Source: Spinacia oleracea (lineage: Eukaryota; Streptophyta; Magnoliopsida; Caryophyllales; Amaranthaceae). Taken from it: a stretch of 64,000 bases of DNA. A program made the position numbers and the translations under genes. Where the stretch lies: positions 3,782,001 to 3,846,000 of the forward strand of contig NC_079491.1 of the NCBI RefSeq assembly GCF_020520425.1, in the 5' to 3' direction. Below are positions 46,119-57,164 of this stretch, in pieces; the stretch's first letter is position 1; every line of letters begins with the position of its first letter. The notes beneath the pieces are model-generated. The model was not told the DNA's origin, searched no databases, and was given only the letters and a program-made list of their open reading frames with translations.

Positions 46119-46661
46119 CAAGTAACTGACACTTTTGTGTTGTAAATGACTAATTCGGAAATATGACCCGGGCATGTGTACTATTGCCTTCATTGACCGA
46201 ATTTCTTGACCGGATTTGTTTACTGAAGAGACCTTCTCGTTTTCTGTATATAAAGGATTTGGATATCTGCACAAAGTCAAGCTTTGCATACAAAAAAGTC
46301 ACCGTTTCCTTTACTTTTTGTCTCAAATTTCTGTACCGAAAACTCTCTCCTCTCAATAAGTTACACCCCCTTGTCCCTTGATAGTTAATCCGTAGTTCAG
46401 AGTATTTACAAGAATAAATTGTTCAGTTGTGCATCATGTATGGCACAAAATATCTGCAAACTAAAATTTTGTAGTTCTCTTTTTCTCCAACATCATTACA
46501 ACCACAAACTGGATAAAGAATGCGAAAATTTGCACAAAAAAGGCAGTGAAAATCACCCATTTATTCATCATTTACGAAATCACAGTCTTTGAACATACTA
46601 CTCTGTAATATACTTCATAATATTTAGCAACTGCAAAATCAAAACCAACATAAAATACAAT

Positions 46662-49600
46662 CTACACAGTTGAGAACTCAAACAACATACTATGCTGATA
46701 CTTTTTACCAGGCTCAACAACAACAGAAGGGAAATTCGGTTGATTAATCGCATTCGGGAATCCTTGAGTTTCAAGACAAAGACCACCATGTTTATCATAA
46801 ACAGCTCCACCTTTCCCAGTAACTCCATTCACATAATTACCAGTATAAAACTGCACACCAGGTGCATTAGTCCAAACATCAAGAACCCTTTTACTTTTAG
46901 GTTCTCTAACTTTAGCAGCATGTTTCAAACCCATCTTTTCATTGCCAGAATCAAGAACATAATTATGGTCATAACCCAAACCAATTACCTTATCAATATC
47001 TTGACCAATCCTCTTTTCTGAAGTAAAATCGAATGGTGTGTTTTTTACTGTGGTAATTTCTCCTGTTGGGATTGTGTTCTTGTCAACTGGGGTGTAGTGA
47101 TTTGCCCAGATTTGAATGTGGTGGTTTAGTACAGAGCCTGAATTGTGTCCTGATAGATTCCAGTATGTGTGTTGAGCGAGATTGACTGGTGTTGCCTTGT
47201 TTAAAGCAATAGCTTCCATGTCTAGTTTCATGGTTGTTTTTGAGGTGAGAGTGTATGTTGCAGTTACAGAAAGATCACCAGGATAGCCTGTTGATTTCAT
47301 AAAGAATATTTGTTAGTGCCTTGTTTGGAGAAGGAAGAGTTTGAACATTCACTAGAATTCTGTTAGAACATATGTCAATATATACTGATTGATTATAATT
47401 GATTTTTTTTTTTAATAGGTAAGAAGAAGGGACCCTAACTGAACCAGCACCTAGCACAGGTTAACCAGCCCAGCTCCGCAGATCATCGCTTGAGCCACTC
47501 CCAAGCATTTCGCAGTTGATGGGGCTCGAACTTGTGACCTCCAGGTCACAAGGTGAGTTCCCCACCAACTCCACCAACTTATGTTGGTTGATTGTAATTG
47601 ATTGTAAATGTTGTAAACGTAATATTATTCTCCCTGTATTATGTATATAATGTATATATATTGACTTTGTCTAATGCTACAACATTTACAATCAACCAGT
47701 ACCTATCACATGTTAGTCAGCCTAGTTACGCAGGTTTTCGATTGAGTCACTCTCAAACATTTCGCAGTTGATGAAGTTCGACCCTGTGACCTCTAAGTCG
47801 CAAGGTGAGTTCCCCACCAACACCACTAACTTGTGTTGGCGAATTCTAAAAACACCCACTAAAGATGCAGTAGAAAGCACAAAAAGGGGAAATGACGATA
47901 GAGAAGAAGAGAAAGCATACCTTCCTCGCCATCTCGGCTGTGATACTTGAAAGTAATTGACGGAGAAGTATCATTTTTCTTGTATTCAACTACATCCCAT
48001 ATCTTCTTATCAAATCCATTTTTGCCACCTAAATGCAAAAGATCGATTATTACAAGAAAACATATCGCTTTTTTTAGTAGGAGTTCAATTCGGATGTGAT
48101 AATACAACTATTGTGCCAGACTGCCAGGAACGCTGTAGGATACGGCAATCAGAACAGATAACAGGAACATAATTTAGTAATTCTGAACTATACCACAGAG
48201 AACTAGAATCCAAACGAACCATGGTGCAGAACAAAGAACATAGCATAGCAGTGTGTTAACTGTAACTTCAATTTGTTAGTTCTTCAAATTGTAATTGGCC
48301 AATACTTATTTTTCCTGAACGTATCTTATTTGAATTTACTTAAACTTATTTTTCCTGAAACAAGTGAAAATAAGGTGAACATAACATAGCCTAAATCTTA
48401 ACCTATGTTGAGGTTAACATGCATGAATATAAACGAACAAAAGCATCATAAAGTATCATGGCATGATTCTCATCAGTTAACAGTAGCAATGTAGCAGATA
48501 TATGCTTACATCAACAGAAAACGGTATACATGAAAATGTGAGATAACACAAGTTTTGAGAATCCCAGAAGTTAAAGTTATTCATACCATGGAGACTATTT
48601 GGGGGGTTGTTCACAGGCAAAGAGTATTCCACTCCATTTAGTGTAAACTTCCCTTCCTTGATTCGATTTGCAACACGACCTACAATGCAGCCATAGTACG
48701 ATCCAGCTCCTTGCTGAAGCACAAATATTAGTATAAGAGTCAAGCACAAAAACTTTGATGATCTTACATCATTACTCGTTCTCGTTTTAGGATCAGGAAA
48801 AAAAACAAAATGAAGGGGTTGATCAAGTACAATTTATAACTGAGATAAGTTTAAGTTCAGATTTGGACTAGACAAACACTTTGAAGATCTTACATCATTA
48901 CTCGTTCTCGTTTTAAGATCGGAAAAAACAAAATTAAGAGTTGATCAAGTACAATTTATAAGTTTATAACTAAAATAAGTTTTGATAAGTTCAGATTTGG
49001 ACTAGTCAACCAAACAACTCCGGAGTTATCTACTTCCTAGGAAGCATTGTATTATCATGTCAATTAACACATACTCTAAGATTCTACATATAATTATGTC
49101 TAGTAAACATCCAAATTAATCGAAATTCATACTATCTTATTACTATAAATTGGTTGAACAATAAAAGCTTCCCTCTTTGTAATTTCTCACAGCTCGATTA
49201 AATCCACCATGTTCCCACAAATTCATGAATTTCACCACATAATTAAATCCAGTTTAATCAAAAATTCCAATAGATCAATCTACAATTTGCCAAATTATCG
49301 ACATTATCTAAATTTGTACTTAAACAATCGATTTTCAAAATAAAAATGCTAAAAAAACAATTAATTAATTAATTAAATGTAGAATCATGTGAAGCAAGAA
49401 ATAGATTACCAAGTAAGGATCAACAGAGTCAAATCCCAATACAACGTCAGCAAATTTACCTTCAAAAAAATTAAACAAAACCCATTAACAATCACGAATA
49501 CAAAAACATAACCCATAAAACAAATTCAGAAAATAATTAAAAAAAAAACTAACTGAAAATATTATTAAAAAACAAAATTGAATTTGATGATCAATTTAAA

Positions 49601-49724
49601 ACGATGTACCATCTTTGTCAGGTACTGATAATGAAGTGATTGTGCAGCCGTAGTTTGAAATTTTGACATGCATTGAACCATTGTCGAGATCAAAGATCTC
49701 AGCTTTTTTTGGTTGATCTGCCAT
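46662..49724 (-). CDS. Aldose 1-epimerase (galactose mutarotase-like)
   Basis: Interconverts alpha and beta anomers of aldohexoses. Minus-strand exons 49610-49724, 49410-49459, 48587-48713, 47921-48028 and 46662-47287 join in frame to 341 aa, the usual length for this family. The protein starts [20 protein letters not shown]. Family motifs are [23 protein letters not shown], a catalytic His in [12 protein letters not shown] (His173), GYDHNYVL and the catalytic Glu in [18 protein letters not shown] (Glu306). No signal peptide is seen, so it is probably cytosolic, although some plant relatives are secreted. The gene is convergent with HMT, with stops 543 bp apart. A TATA box lies about 105 bp upstream. 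Intron 4 carries two SINEs. Confidence 0.95.
47404..47587 (-). mobile_element. tRNA-derived SINE in epimerase intron 4, copy 1
   Basis: Read on the minus strand it has a tRNA-like head (GTTGGTGGGGAACTCACC, then B box AAGTTCGAGCCCC) and ends in an A run (T run at 47403-47413). Flanking direct repeats TTGATTATAATTGAT (47389-47403) and TTGATTGTAATTGAT (47588-47602) differ by one base and fit a target duplication. It lies in the same sense as the host transcript. Confidence 0.75.
47690..47842 (-). mobile_element. SINE copy 2 in epimerase intron 4
   Basis: It matches copy 1 over the head (GGTGGGGAACTCACCTTG, AGGGTCGAACTTCATC on the minus strand) and the TTTCGCAGTTGATGAAG region, with more differences, and lacks a clear A tail. 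A truncated relative is at 32358-32475. Confidence 0.65.
48302..48395. mobile_element. Short MITE remnant in epimerase intron 3
   Basis: CTTATTTTTCCTGAACGTAT and AAATAAGGTGAACATAACAT resemble the two halves of the element at 35716-35847. Confidence 0.45.
48748..49008. repeat. Tandem duplication of about 125 bp in epimerase intron 2
   Basis: The block around CATTACTCGTTCTCGTTTTA through AAGTTCAGATTTGGACTAG occurs twice in tandem (about 48748-48870 and 48872-49008) with scattered differences. Confidence 0.85.
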
Positions 49725-49825
49725 TGGAGAAAGAAACAGAGGAATTCGAGAAGAAGGAAAAACGTTACTGGTTTTTTATTTTTATTTTTCCTTTGAGTTG
49801 AAAGTATTTTAAGGTTGTTTTCAGG

Positions 49826-49836
49826 TTTTATATATA
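49826..49836 (-). promoter_or_regulatory. TATA box of the aldose 1-epimerase gene
   Basis: On the minus strand the sequence TATATATAAAA lies about 105 bp before the start codon, a normal distance for a short plant 5' UTR. Confidence 0.5.
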
Positions 49837-50143
49837 CTGAGAAATAATGTTGATAAATCTGGATAGAAATAGGAAGACAATATGACATAAAGGATAACTC
49901 CAGTTAAACTAGGTTTGTCAGGAATTTCATTGTTTTGTAATCTCTATATAGAATTGTCTTATTGATTGATGATAAAGATCGACTCATTTGCTGACTCGGT
50001 CTTATATTTTATTTACACTATATTAAAATTTTAAATTAACTTTATCCATTAAAATTGATTTTGATTGATTATCTCCTTTAAAAATAAAAATAAAAATAAA
50101 AATAAAAGCATTGTGATCTACAAAATTAATTCATTCATTCATA

Positions 50144-50460
50144 CTCCTTGTGTATTTATGTAAGGGATATACTTGTCTTTGTCGGTCGTATTTATTTAAG
50201 AGATACATTTGTCATTTTTAGTAACGTATCAACTCCACCATCTAATTAAATCATATATCTACACCCCATCTCCACCCCGGCCACTCCCTAAAATGACATG
50301 GTCCCTACTTGTTTTTCTTATTAAAATATCTATTCAACCCCACTTGTTTTTTTTATTAAAATATCTAATCAACACCACTTGTTTTATTACTTTATTTCAT
50401 TCAATTCTTTTTCTTAATACGCGTGTCCGGCCAAGTGTATATCTTAAATAAATACGAAGA
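50144..50460. mobile_element. MITE with TATTTATTTAAG ends
   Basis: The left part includes GTATTTATTTAAGAGATAC and the right part TATCTTAAATAAATACG, inverted. It is the same family as 444-767. The extra leftmost CTCCTTGTGTATTTATGTAA suggests a partial duplication or nested end. Confidence 0.6.
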
Positions 50461-51629
50461 GAATAACGTTTTGGATGGGAAAATGAATTCATTCATAAAG
50501 AGTATTAAGACATCTACAAAAGAAATATAGATCTACAAATATGTAACAAGTTGAATAAAGTAAAAGTTTTTCCAAAAAAATTATAGTCATTGAATAGATT
50601 TTCCACCGTATAACGTCTCCCGAGGAACATGCAACCTTTTCACCAGTGGCGGTGACCGGTTTTAAAAAATAATCCTCCGTATTATGGTTAAGTATATGTA
50701 AAAGCGTTAGATGACAAGAGGCGTTGCAGTGGTTTTGGCTTTAATAACCAAACCAAATGTCAGGTTTTGGCTATTGCCTTCAACCAAAATCCTCAATTCC
50801 CTAGAACCCTAACTCTCCTTTCCTCTTGGTCACTCAGTCGTCGGCACGGCGTCAAGGTGGTCGGCGACAACTCAACAAGGCTCTTCTCTAAATCTCTTTT
50901 CTCCCCTTTAAAGGTATAAACTCTACCTAATAATTCTCTTGCTTAATTTGTAACTACTTTTTGCAAATATATTTAATTGAAATATTGAACTAAATTTGTT
51001 TGAAGAATAGATGAATTCGTGAATGAATGTTCAATAATGTTACTCTAATTTAGTGATGATGTAATAGATCGCTTTCAAAATATGAAAACTCGTCGAGTTT
51101 AATTGTAATTGTTTTAATGTTATCGTAATAGAATATGTGCCCCACGAATTATACAGAGTACAAAATTACAACGCTTTTAGTTTTGCCACCATTCATATAC
51201 CAACTATGACCCAATTTTACTAATTTTATTAAAAACAAATGTTATCAAGTAAAATGTCGATTAATTAATTTAAATATACATACTTTTATGTGCCATTGTC
51301 ATCTTTCAAACACTCCATTTATTTTCACTTTTACATTTCTAAAATAAAGATATTAATTATCTCTAGTTAAATTTTAATTAAAAACCATTTCTATTCATAA
51401 CCTCCCTTCATCACCTTCAACTTCTCATCAATATTTTCTTTTTACTCTTTCAGATTATTTTTGAAGGAAAGATAGAGCGGACATTTTATTATTTATTACG
51501 CTTTTAGATAAGTGTTGAATGGCTTGGTTTTTGTATACTAAATCCATAAGAACATAATTGTAAAAAACACGATAACTTATACGTCGCACGAAGTGGGTTT
51601 AAAACTAGTTTCATTTAAAAACATGGTAC
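50461..51629. other. Spacer with an orphan leader-like stretch
   Basis: At about 50745-50914 there is a less AT-rich, CT-rich stretch with AGAACCCTAACT (telo-box-like) followed by a plausible donor, AAAG|GTATAA. It resembles the 5' UTR of an active plant gene, but no reading frame follows. The rest (50915-51629) is AT-rich and unrecognised. Confidence 0.4.
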
Positions 51630-51965
51630 ATAAACATAAACCACATCGGCGGATCGACCTGATCAACATGAGCCCGACCCAAAATTTGACGAGCTTGGGC
51701 AGATTTTTCCCGACCCAGCCCGTAATTTCAAAAATTTAACGGGCTATAGGCAACGTAAAACTACACTTTAGTTATAAACTCAACCCGGCCCGAATGGCCC
51801 AAAATCCCGTCATTTTAGGACCGAAATAGCGGGTTTGACCCTACAACCCAACCCAAATATTAGCCCGACCCGACACATGGATTGTTTTTTTTTTTTATGT
51901 CTCGGCCCGTCCCAAATCCGGTCCGGCCCTTCTTTGATCCGGTCTAAAACCACATATTTCCGCAG
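51630..51965. repeat. CCCGACCCG-rich repeat
   Basis: Words such as GCCCGACCC, CCCGGCCCG and GGTCCGGCCC are dense, and TGATCAACATGAGCCCGACC marks the left side. The repeat at 31477-31725 is a relative in the opposite sense. Confidence 0.5.
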
Positions 51966-51977
51966 ATCGAGCTCTTT

Positions 51978-52335
51978 AGGCCCTATTTGGTTCATTATTA
52001 GTAAAGGAAAGGAAGAGAAAAGAAAGGAAGGGAAAAGAAAGGAAAAGAAGGGAAGGGAAAGAGATTTTATTTTCCCGTGTTTGGTTTAAGGGAAAGAAAT
52101 GAAGGGAAGAGAAAGGAAATATGAATGACAGCTTTTTAATTTTCTCTTTCCTTCCGAATTCCTCCGATTTTGGGAGGAAAAGAAAGTGAAAATTTTATAA
52201 AGGAACTTTCCTTCCAATTCCCTTCCTTTCCTTCCACTTCCCATATAATTATTTGTACCAAATACAGAAAACATTATTTTACCTTTCCTTTCTTTTCTTT
52301 TCCTTCCGATTCCTCCCAACCAAATAAAGCCTTAG
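51978..52335. mobile_element. MITE with GGCCCTATTTGGTT ends just upstream of the oxygenase gene
   Basis: The left end AGGCCCTATTTGGTTCATTA and the right end CCAACCAAATAAAGCCTTAG are inverted, with a purine/pyrimidine-rich interior. It ends about 105 bp before the start codon, so it forms much of the proximal promoter. Confidence 0.7.
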
Positions 52336-52441
52336 GGTCGAAACAGAGAAAGCAAGTTGAGTGACAACTGACAAGGAAAAAGGTATTCCCCATTCCCCCA
52401 ATACCAGTAGCGTTTAGGAAGAAGAAAATTGCAGAGAAGAA

Positions 52442-55400
52442 ATGGAGAAGTTTCCGGTAATAGATCTGGAGCCGTACTTGGAATTGGAGAGAAGCGGGAA
52501 TGGGAATTCCGATGAAATGAAGAGGTTGTGTATGGAGGTTAGCCGGACATTGAAGGAGACGGGAGCTTTACTGGTAAAAGATCCCAGATGTTCTGCGCAA
52601 GACAACGACCGTTTCCTTGATATGATGGAGAATTATTTTCAGCAACCTCCCGATTTTAAGCGCCTTCAAGAACGCCCTCTTTTGCATTATCAGGTTTTGC
52701 AATTGAATTTCCTTTCAATTTTTGACCCCTCTTGTCATTCAATTCATATTTTTTGATTAAATTTGCCTTTGAATTTGATTCCTCTTGTCATATTTTTTGA
52801 TTTGCCTTTGAATTTGATTCCTCTTGTCACCGAATCCCTTTGAATTGATCGTTTCATCAATTCCCTTGTCATTGGAATGCTCATGTATGTTTAATTATAT
52901 TCATACAATTATCAGGTTTTTCTTTCTTACCACCTATTTTTTCGACAATTGAATTTCCTCTCAATTGAACCCCTCTTGTTATTGAATTCATATTTTTTTT
53001 TTATTTGCCTTTGAATTTGATCAAAACAAGTGACATCTGGAGCCACATTCTTTGGCTGTATCGTGGGATTTTGAAAGATATCTGTTGTTCCTGTAAATTT
53101 TGTTCGTGATATATGTTAACTTTAAATATAACTATATGGAGTGACTTTCGAGTTTTCTGAAGTGAATCCAGGAGTTTGGCATTGTTGCTTGTGATTTGAG
53201 GGCTCAGTTATGGAGTTTATTTTATGCTGCTTACTTTTTGTTAGCTTTCTGTTTTTTGGTCCAGATTTTGATTAGTTTTTACCTTAACCAATTTAAATTT
53301 CTTAATTGTTAAATACCTCTTCATCACTCTCATCTTGTGCATCCCTGATTCTTCTCAAATGTTGATCCACAACTTCATCATCACTACTTAGAGGTGCAAT
53401 GGAGATTGAAGGTAGATTAGCACCTTCTCCGACATTCACGATTTTCAAGCCCTTATGACTGCAAATAACCAGATTAAGAGTGTAGATTAAAATAAGTTGT
53501 TACTTTCAGTCGAAACCAAAATGTGGAAGTTTGTTAAAACCTGATGAAATCAAACAAGTTCTGGGTATGCTTACTTTTTGTTAAATTTCTCAGTAGGCCG
53601 TAAATAGAAAGTGTGACAATTAAATTGGGACGGAGGGAGTAACCCATTGGTCATGCAGCTCATACCAATCTATTGCGAACACCACTTGTGCATATTCATC
53701 CTTGTCATTGGAATGCCCATGTATGTTTAATTGTATTGATAGGTTGGAGTTACTCCAGAAGGAGTTGAAGTCCCCCGGAGTTTGGTGGATGCAGAAATGC
53801 AAGAAAAGCTAAAAGCTATGCCGTCCGAGTATCAGCCTTCGACTCCAACAGGGCCTGATCCTAAGTGGAGATATATGTGGAGGATCGGTCCTCGCCCATC
53901 TAATACCAGCTTTAAGGAATTGAATGCTGAGCCTGTTATTCCGCAGGGATTCCCAGAATGGAAAGATACCATGGATTCATGGGGTCTCAAAATGATATCA
54001 GCTGTTAATGTTGTGGCTGAGATGGCGGCTATTGGATTTGGCTTGCCTAAGGATGCTTTCACTTCTCTCATGAACCAGGTAAATCTTTTTTGCTGAAAAT
54101 ATTAATATCCCCTTGTGTAGGCCTTATTTGGTTGGAAAAGAATAGAAAGGAAAGGAAAAATAACTTTTCCTATGTTTGGTTCCAAAAATTATATGGAAAG
54201 TGAAAGGAAGGGAAGGGGAGTGGAAGGAACACCTCCTTTACAAAAGTTTCACTTTCCTTTCCTCCCAAAATTGGAGGAATTTGGAAGGAGAGAGAAAACT
54301 AAGGGCCTATTTGGTTCATTATTAGTAAAGGAAAGGTTCGCCCGCTGTTTAGCCTCTTTTATTCTCTCATCGGAAATTGCCTTCCAAATCTCTTCAAAAA
54401 TGTTTGTTCCAGAACCTTCCTTCTGCAACTTCCATATTACTATGTCTAACACGATGCTCAACTAATCTAGAAAGATTGGTAATAGATTTACATCAAACTC
54501 CCAAGATGTCATTCAAAAATCTACATATGTAAATAAGATCCCCAAACAAGAAAGATTTGTGGAAGAAAGTAGACCAGGATAGTCTTTTCGCATGGATAAA
54601 CTACAACATTGATAGTATGTGACTATTTTTTTTTTTGAGATAATATGTGACTATTGTTTGCAATTTTGCATAGGCGAGAGTAAAATGTACATGAGAGGTA
54701 TTTGTTTTTAGTTTTTTTAATTTTGTTTTTCATTCCCTTGTCTTTCTTTCCTTTACTAATGTTTTACCAAACGTGGGATTTCTATCATTTCCTTTCATCT
54801 AACCAAACATGGGAATTGGAAAATTATAGTTTATTTCCTTTCTTTTCTCTTCCCTTCCCTTCCTTTCTCTTCCTTTCCCTTCCCTTCCTTCACTAATATT
54901 GAACCAAACGAAGCCGTAGTATTTATAGTACTGCATTCAAAGTATGGATACTCGACTACTATGATTCTTATTGGAATTTTCCTGGTTCTCAGGGGCCTCA
55001 TCTTCTTGCTCCAACTGGGAGTGACCTTCATCATTATGGGAAGGAGGGGACTGTCTTTGCAGGGTATCACTACGACCTTAACTTCTTAACTATCCATGGG
55101 AGGAGTAGGTTTCCAGGACTGAACATTTGGCTCAGAAATGGGGAAAAGGTGGAAGTTAAAGTTCCCATTGGATGTCTTCTTATTCAGACCGGAAAACAGG
55201 TAAGCCAAATACAATACAACATAGCATTGAAATTATTCATTGTTTTGGAGTGGATGGTTTCGTCTTAACAAATGCTATTAAGAGAATGATATGACAACTG
55301 TAAGCCAGCTCAATCCTACAAATGTGGACTGATATGAAAACTTCCAGGCATTATTTGTAAAAGCTACCTATTGTGTATTGTCATGGTTGACGGAACTGCT

Positions 55401-56482
55401 ATCTTTATAGTGTGTAGCAGTAACAGGTCATTCATTCTTCCTTTGCCTGGAAATTTTGTACTTTGAGATTTTACAGCAAGACTATACTCCGTACTTTCCC
55501 ATCTAATTGTCGTATGATTAACAACATTCAAATTTCCATTGTAAAAGATACCCTACTGTTACACAACCATTGCTAATCTGAATGTTTTACTATATTTCTG
55601 GTGTCCCGGGCCAAGATGCAAGGAACCCATGGTTTGCTTCCGCATTATGCTATTAGATGTGTCCAGTTTTGGCCAGCACTCTTTCCATCTACTATACATA
55701 CACCTTACATCCCACGTGCAACTAAATGATTGAAACATTGAATGTACCAAATAGATCATCTTTTTACTAGTAAAGTGAGAGTGATGAGTTTTACTTGACA
55801 CAAGTGAATTGTAACAACAAACAAATCAAGTATTCCATTCATGTAAGGCTGTAAGCATAGAATGTTCCAACAGAAACAATATTAACTCCATTACTGCTTA
55901 ATTAAGTGTTCATTAACAGCACTGCAATTTGAGTTTTAGATTTTTAGCCAGTTTTCTGAGTAGACTTCTATTGTGCTAATGGGTTAACTTTGTCTTCTTG
56001 ATTGATGTCTTTTGTTCAGATGTCATGAGCATTTTAACTCATTTGCTCCTCTTAGCCGTACAATTGTTTCACTGTCACATGACTGAATTTGCAGATAGAA
56101 TGGTTGACTGCTGGCGAATGCATTGCTGGCATGCATGAGGTTGTCGTGACTAAAAGGACTCTTGAAGCAATTAGATTAGCATCTGAACAAAGTCGCAGTC
56201 TATGGAGGGTATCTTCAACTGTGAGTAGACGGACTTATTACTCATGCAATTGTTTGATTTAAACTTTTTGGAGTTAAGAAGTTAACACATTTCTAACCAG
56301 ATAATTCTTGTGCTCATATCGTGTCTCAGTTGTTTGCACACGTAGCGTCAGATGCTGTCCTGAAGCCGTTAGGCCATTTTTCCAACTCTGCTCTTGCAAG
56401 TACGTATCCTCTCATGTGTGCTGGGGAATTTGTTGAAAAAGAGCTTGCGGTGATTAATCTGAAAGGAAATTCTCCACCGTAG
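52442..56482 (+). CDS. 2-oxoglutarate/Fe(II)-dependent dioxygenase-family protein
   Basis: Exons 52442-52693, 53743-54078, 54993-55199, 56095-56220 and 56330-56482 join in frame to 357 aa. The N-terminus MEKFPVIDLEPYLE is the DIOX_N type found in gibberellin- and isopenicillin-synthase-like oxygenases. The iron-binding triad is visible: GYHYDLNFLT (His222, Asp224) and AGMHEVVV (His279). An Arg-x-Ser (RVS, Arg303) fits the 2OG carboxylate site, although it is 24 residues after the distal His instead of about 10, so the family is an unusual clade. Conserved stretches GPHLLAPTGSDL, FPGLNIWLRNG and VASDAVLKPLGHF recall a single, well-conserved plant group whose substrate I do not know. Introns 1 and 2 are full of inserted DNA; intron 1 is a mosaic with an SSRP1 piece. 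Confidence 0.92.
53063..53262 (+). repeat. Dispersed repeat, copy 1 (oxygenase intron 1)
   Basis: A block beginning near TTTTGAAAGATATCTGTTGT and ending near TTTGTTAGCTTTCTGTTTT is found again at about 58375-58580 and 63549-63755, all in the same orientation and highly similar. Confidence 0.9.
53312..53568 (-). pseudogene. SSRP1 gene fragment (end of exon 11, intron 11, exon 12), antisense to its host
   Basis: The minus strand matches SSRP1 28929-29191: the end of exon 11 (AGAACTTGTTTGATTTCATC), the whole 89-bp intron in shortened, diverged form, and all of exon 12 up to its donor. The exon part differs at only about six positions; the intron part differs more. Because the intron is kept, the copy came from DNA rather than from mRNA. 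It lies inside intron 1 of the oxygenase gene, opposite to its transcription, so it cannot make SSRP1 protein. Confidence 0.92.
54119..54918. mobile_element. GGCCTTATTTGGTT MITEs, interrupted, in oxygenase intron 2
   Basis: A left end AGGCCTTATTTGGTTGGAAA is at 54119, a second left-end-like GGGCCTATTTGGTTCATTAT starts at 54303, and a right end ATTGAACCAAACGAAGCCG is near 54897-54915. Between 54340 and 54700 lies unrelated sequence. It looks like one element broken by, or joined with, another. Confidence 0.55.
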
Positions 56483-57099
56483 TAGTCCGAGCAGAACATG
56501 TTGATCCTATCTAAGTTACAAACAGGGAACATTATTTACGGGCATCTTGCTTAAATCATATTGTGCAATACAAGAGCGGGGGAAATCCGGAAAGCATCAA
56601 TGAGGAGTTGTTATAAAGTGGTTGTTTCTACTAGGCTACTACCACTGAGAACTATGAATGTACCGATAATGGTAATATTTTCTGTTCATTGTTTGACGAA
56701 ATCATTGCCGAAAAGCTGATTTCCCCTGATTTATGTTGGATTTGAGAAATCGATAATATTCATGCCATTTTTTTGGACTTTTGTTTCTCTGTCTTAGTTT
56801 CTTTTATTATGATTTTTGAGTAAAAGCTAATGTAGTATGAAACTTCTAGATGGCTTTACTCAACCCCTCCCCCTGTTTAACTTTATTGCGTTGGTCCGTT
56901 TGATGTGTGTGCATCACATATGAAGTGTGCAGTGTCACAGAATTTGGGTTTTCAAACTGTCTACTATAGGCAGGCATGATCTATGTGATAGCATTAGGAG
57001 TACAGTTGGCAGAACTCAGCACCAAAATGGTGATGTGAAGAAGTAGGATGGAGATGCACATTAGCATGAGTGAATGTTATTACCGATCTCTTTCCCCTT

Positions 57100-57108
57100 T
57101 ATATATAA
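57100..57108 (+). promoter_or_regulatory. TATA box of the lipid transfer protein gene
   Basis: TATATATAA lies about 57 bp before the start codon, implying a 5' UTR of about 30 bp. Confidence 0.5.
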
Positions 57109-57164
57109 TTTGATTCCTGAATATTGGTATGCATCCCGAAATTTTTCACTCTAGTTGTTGAATC

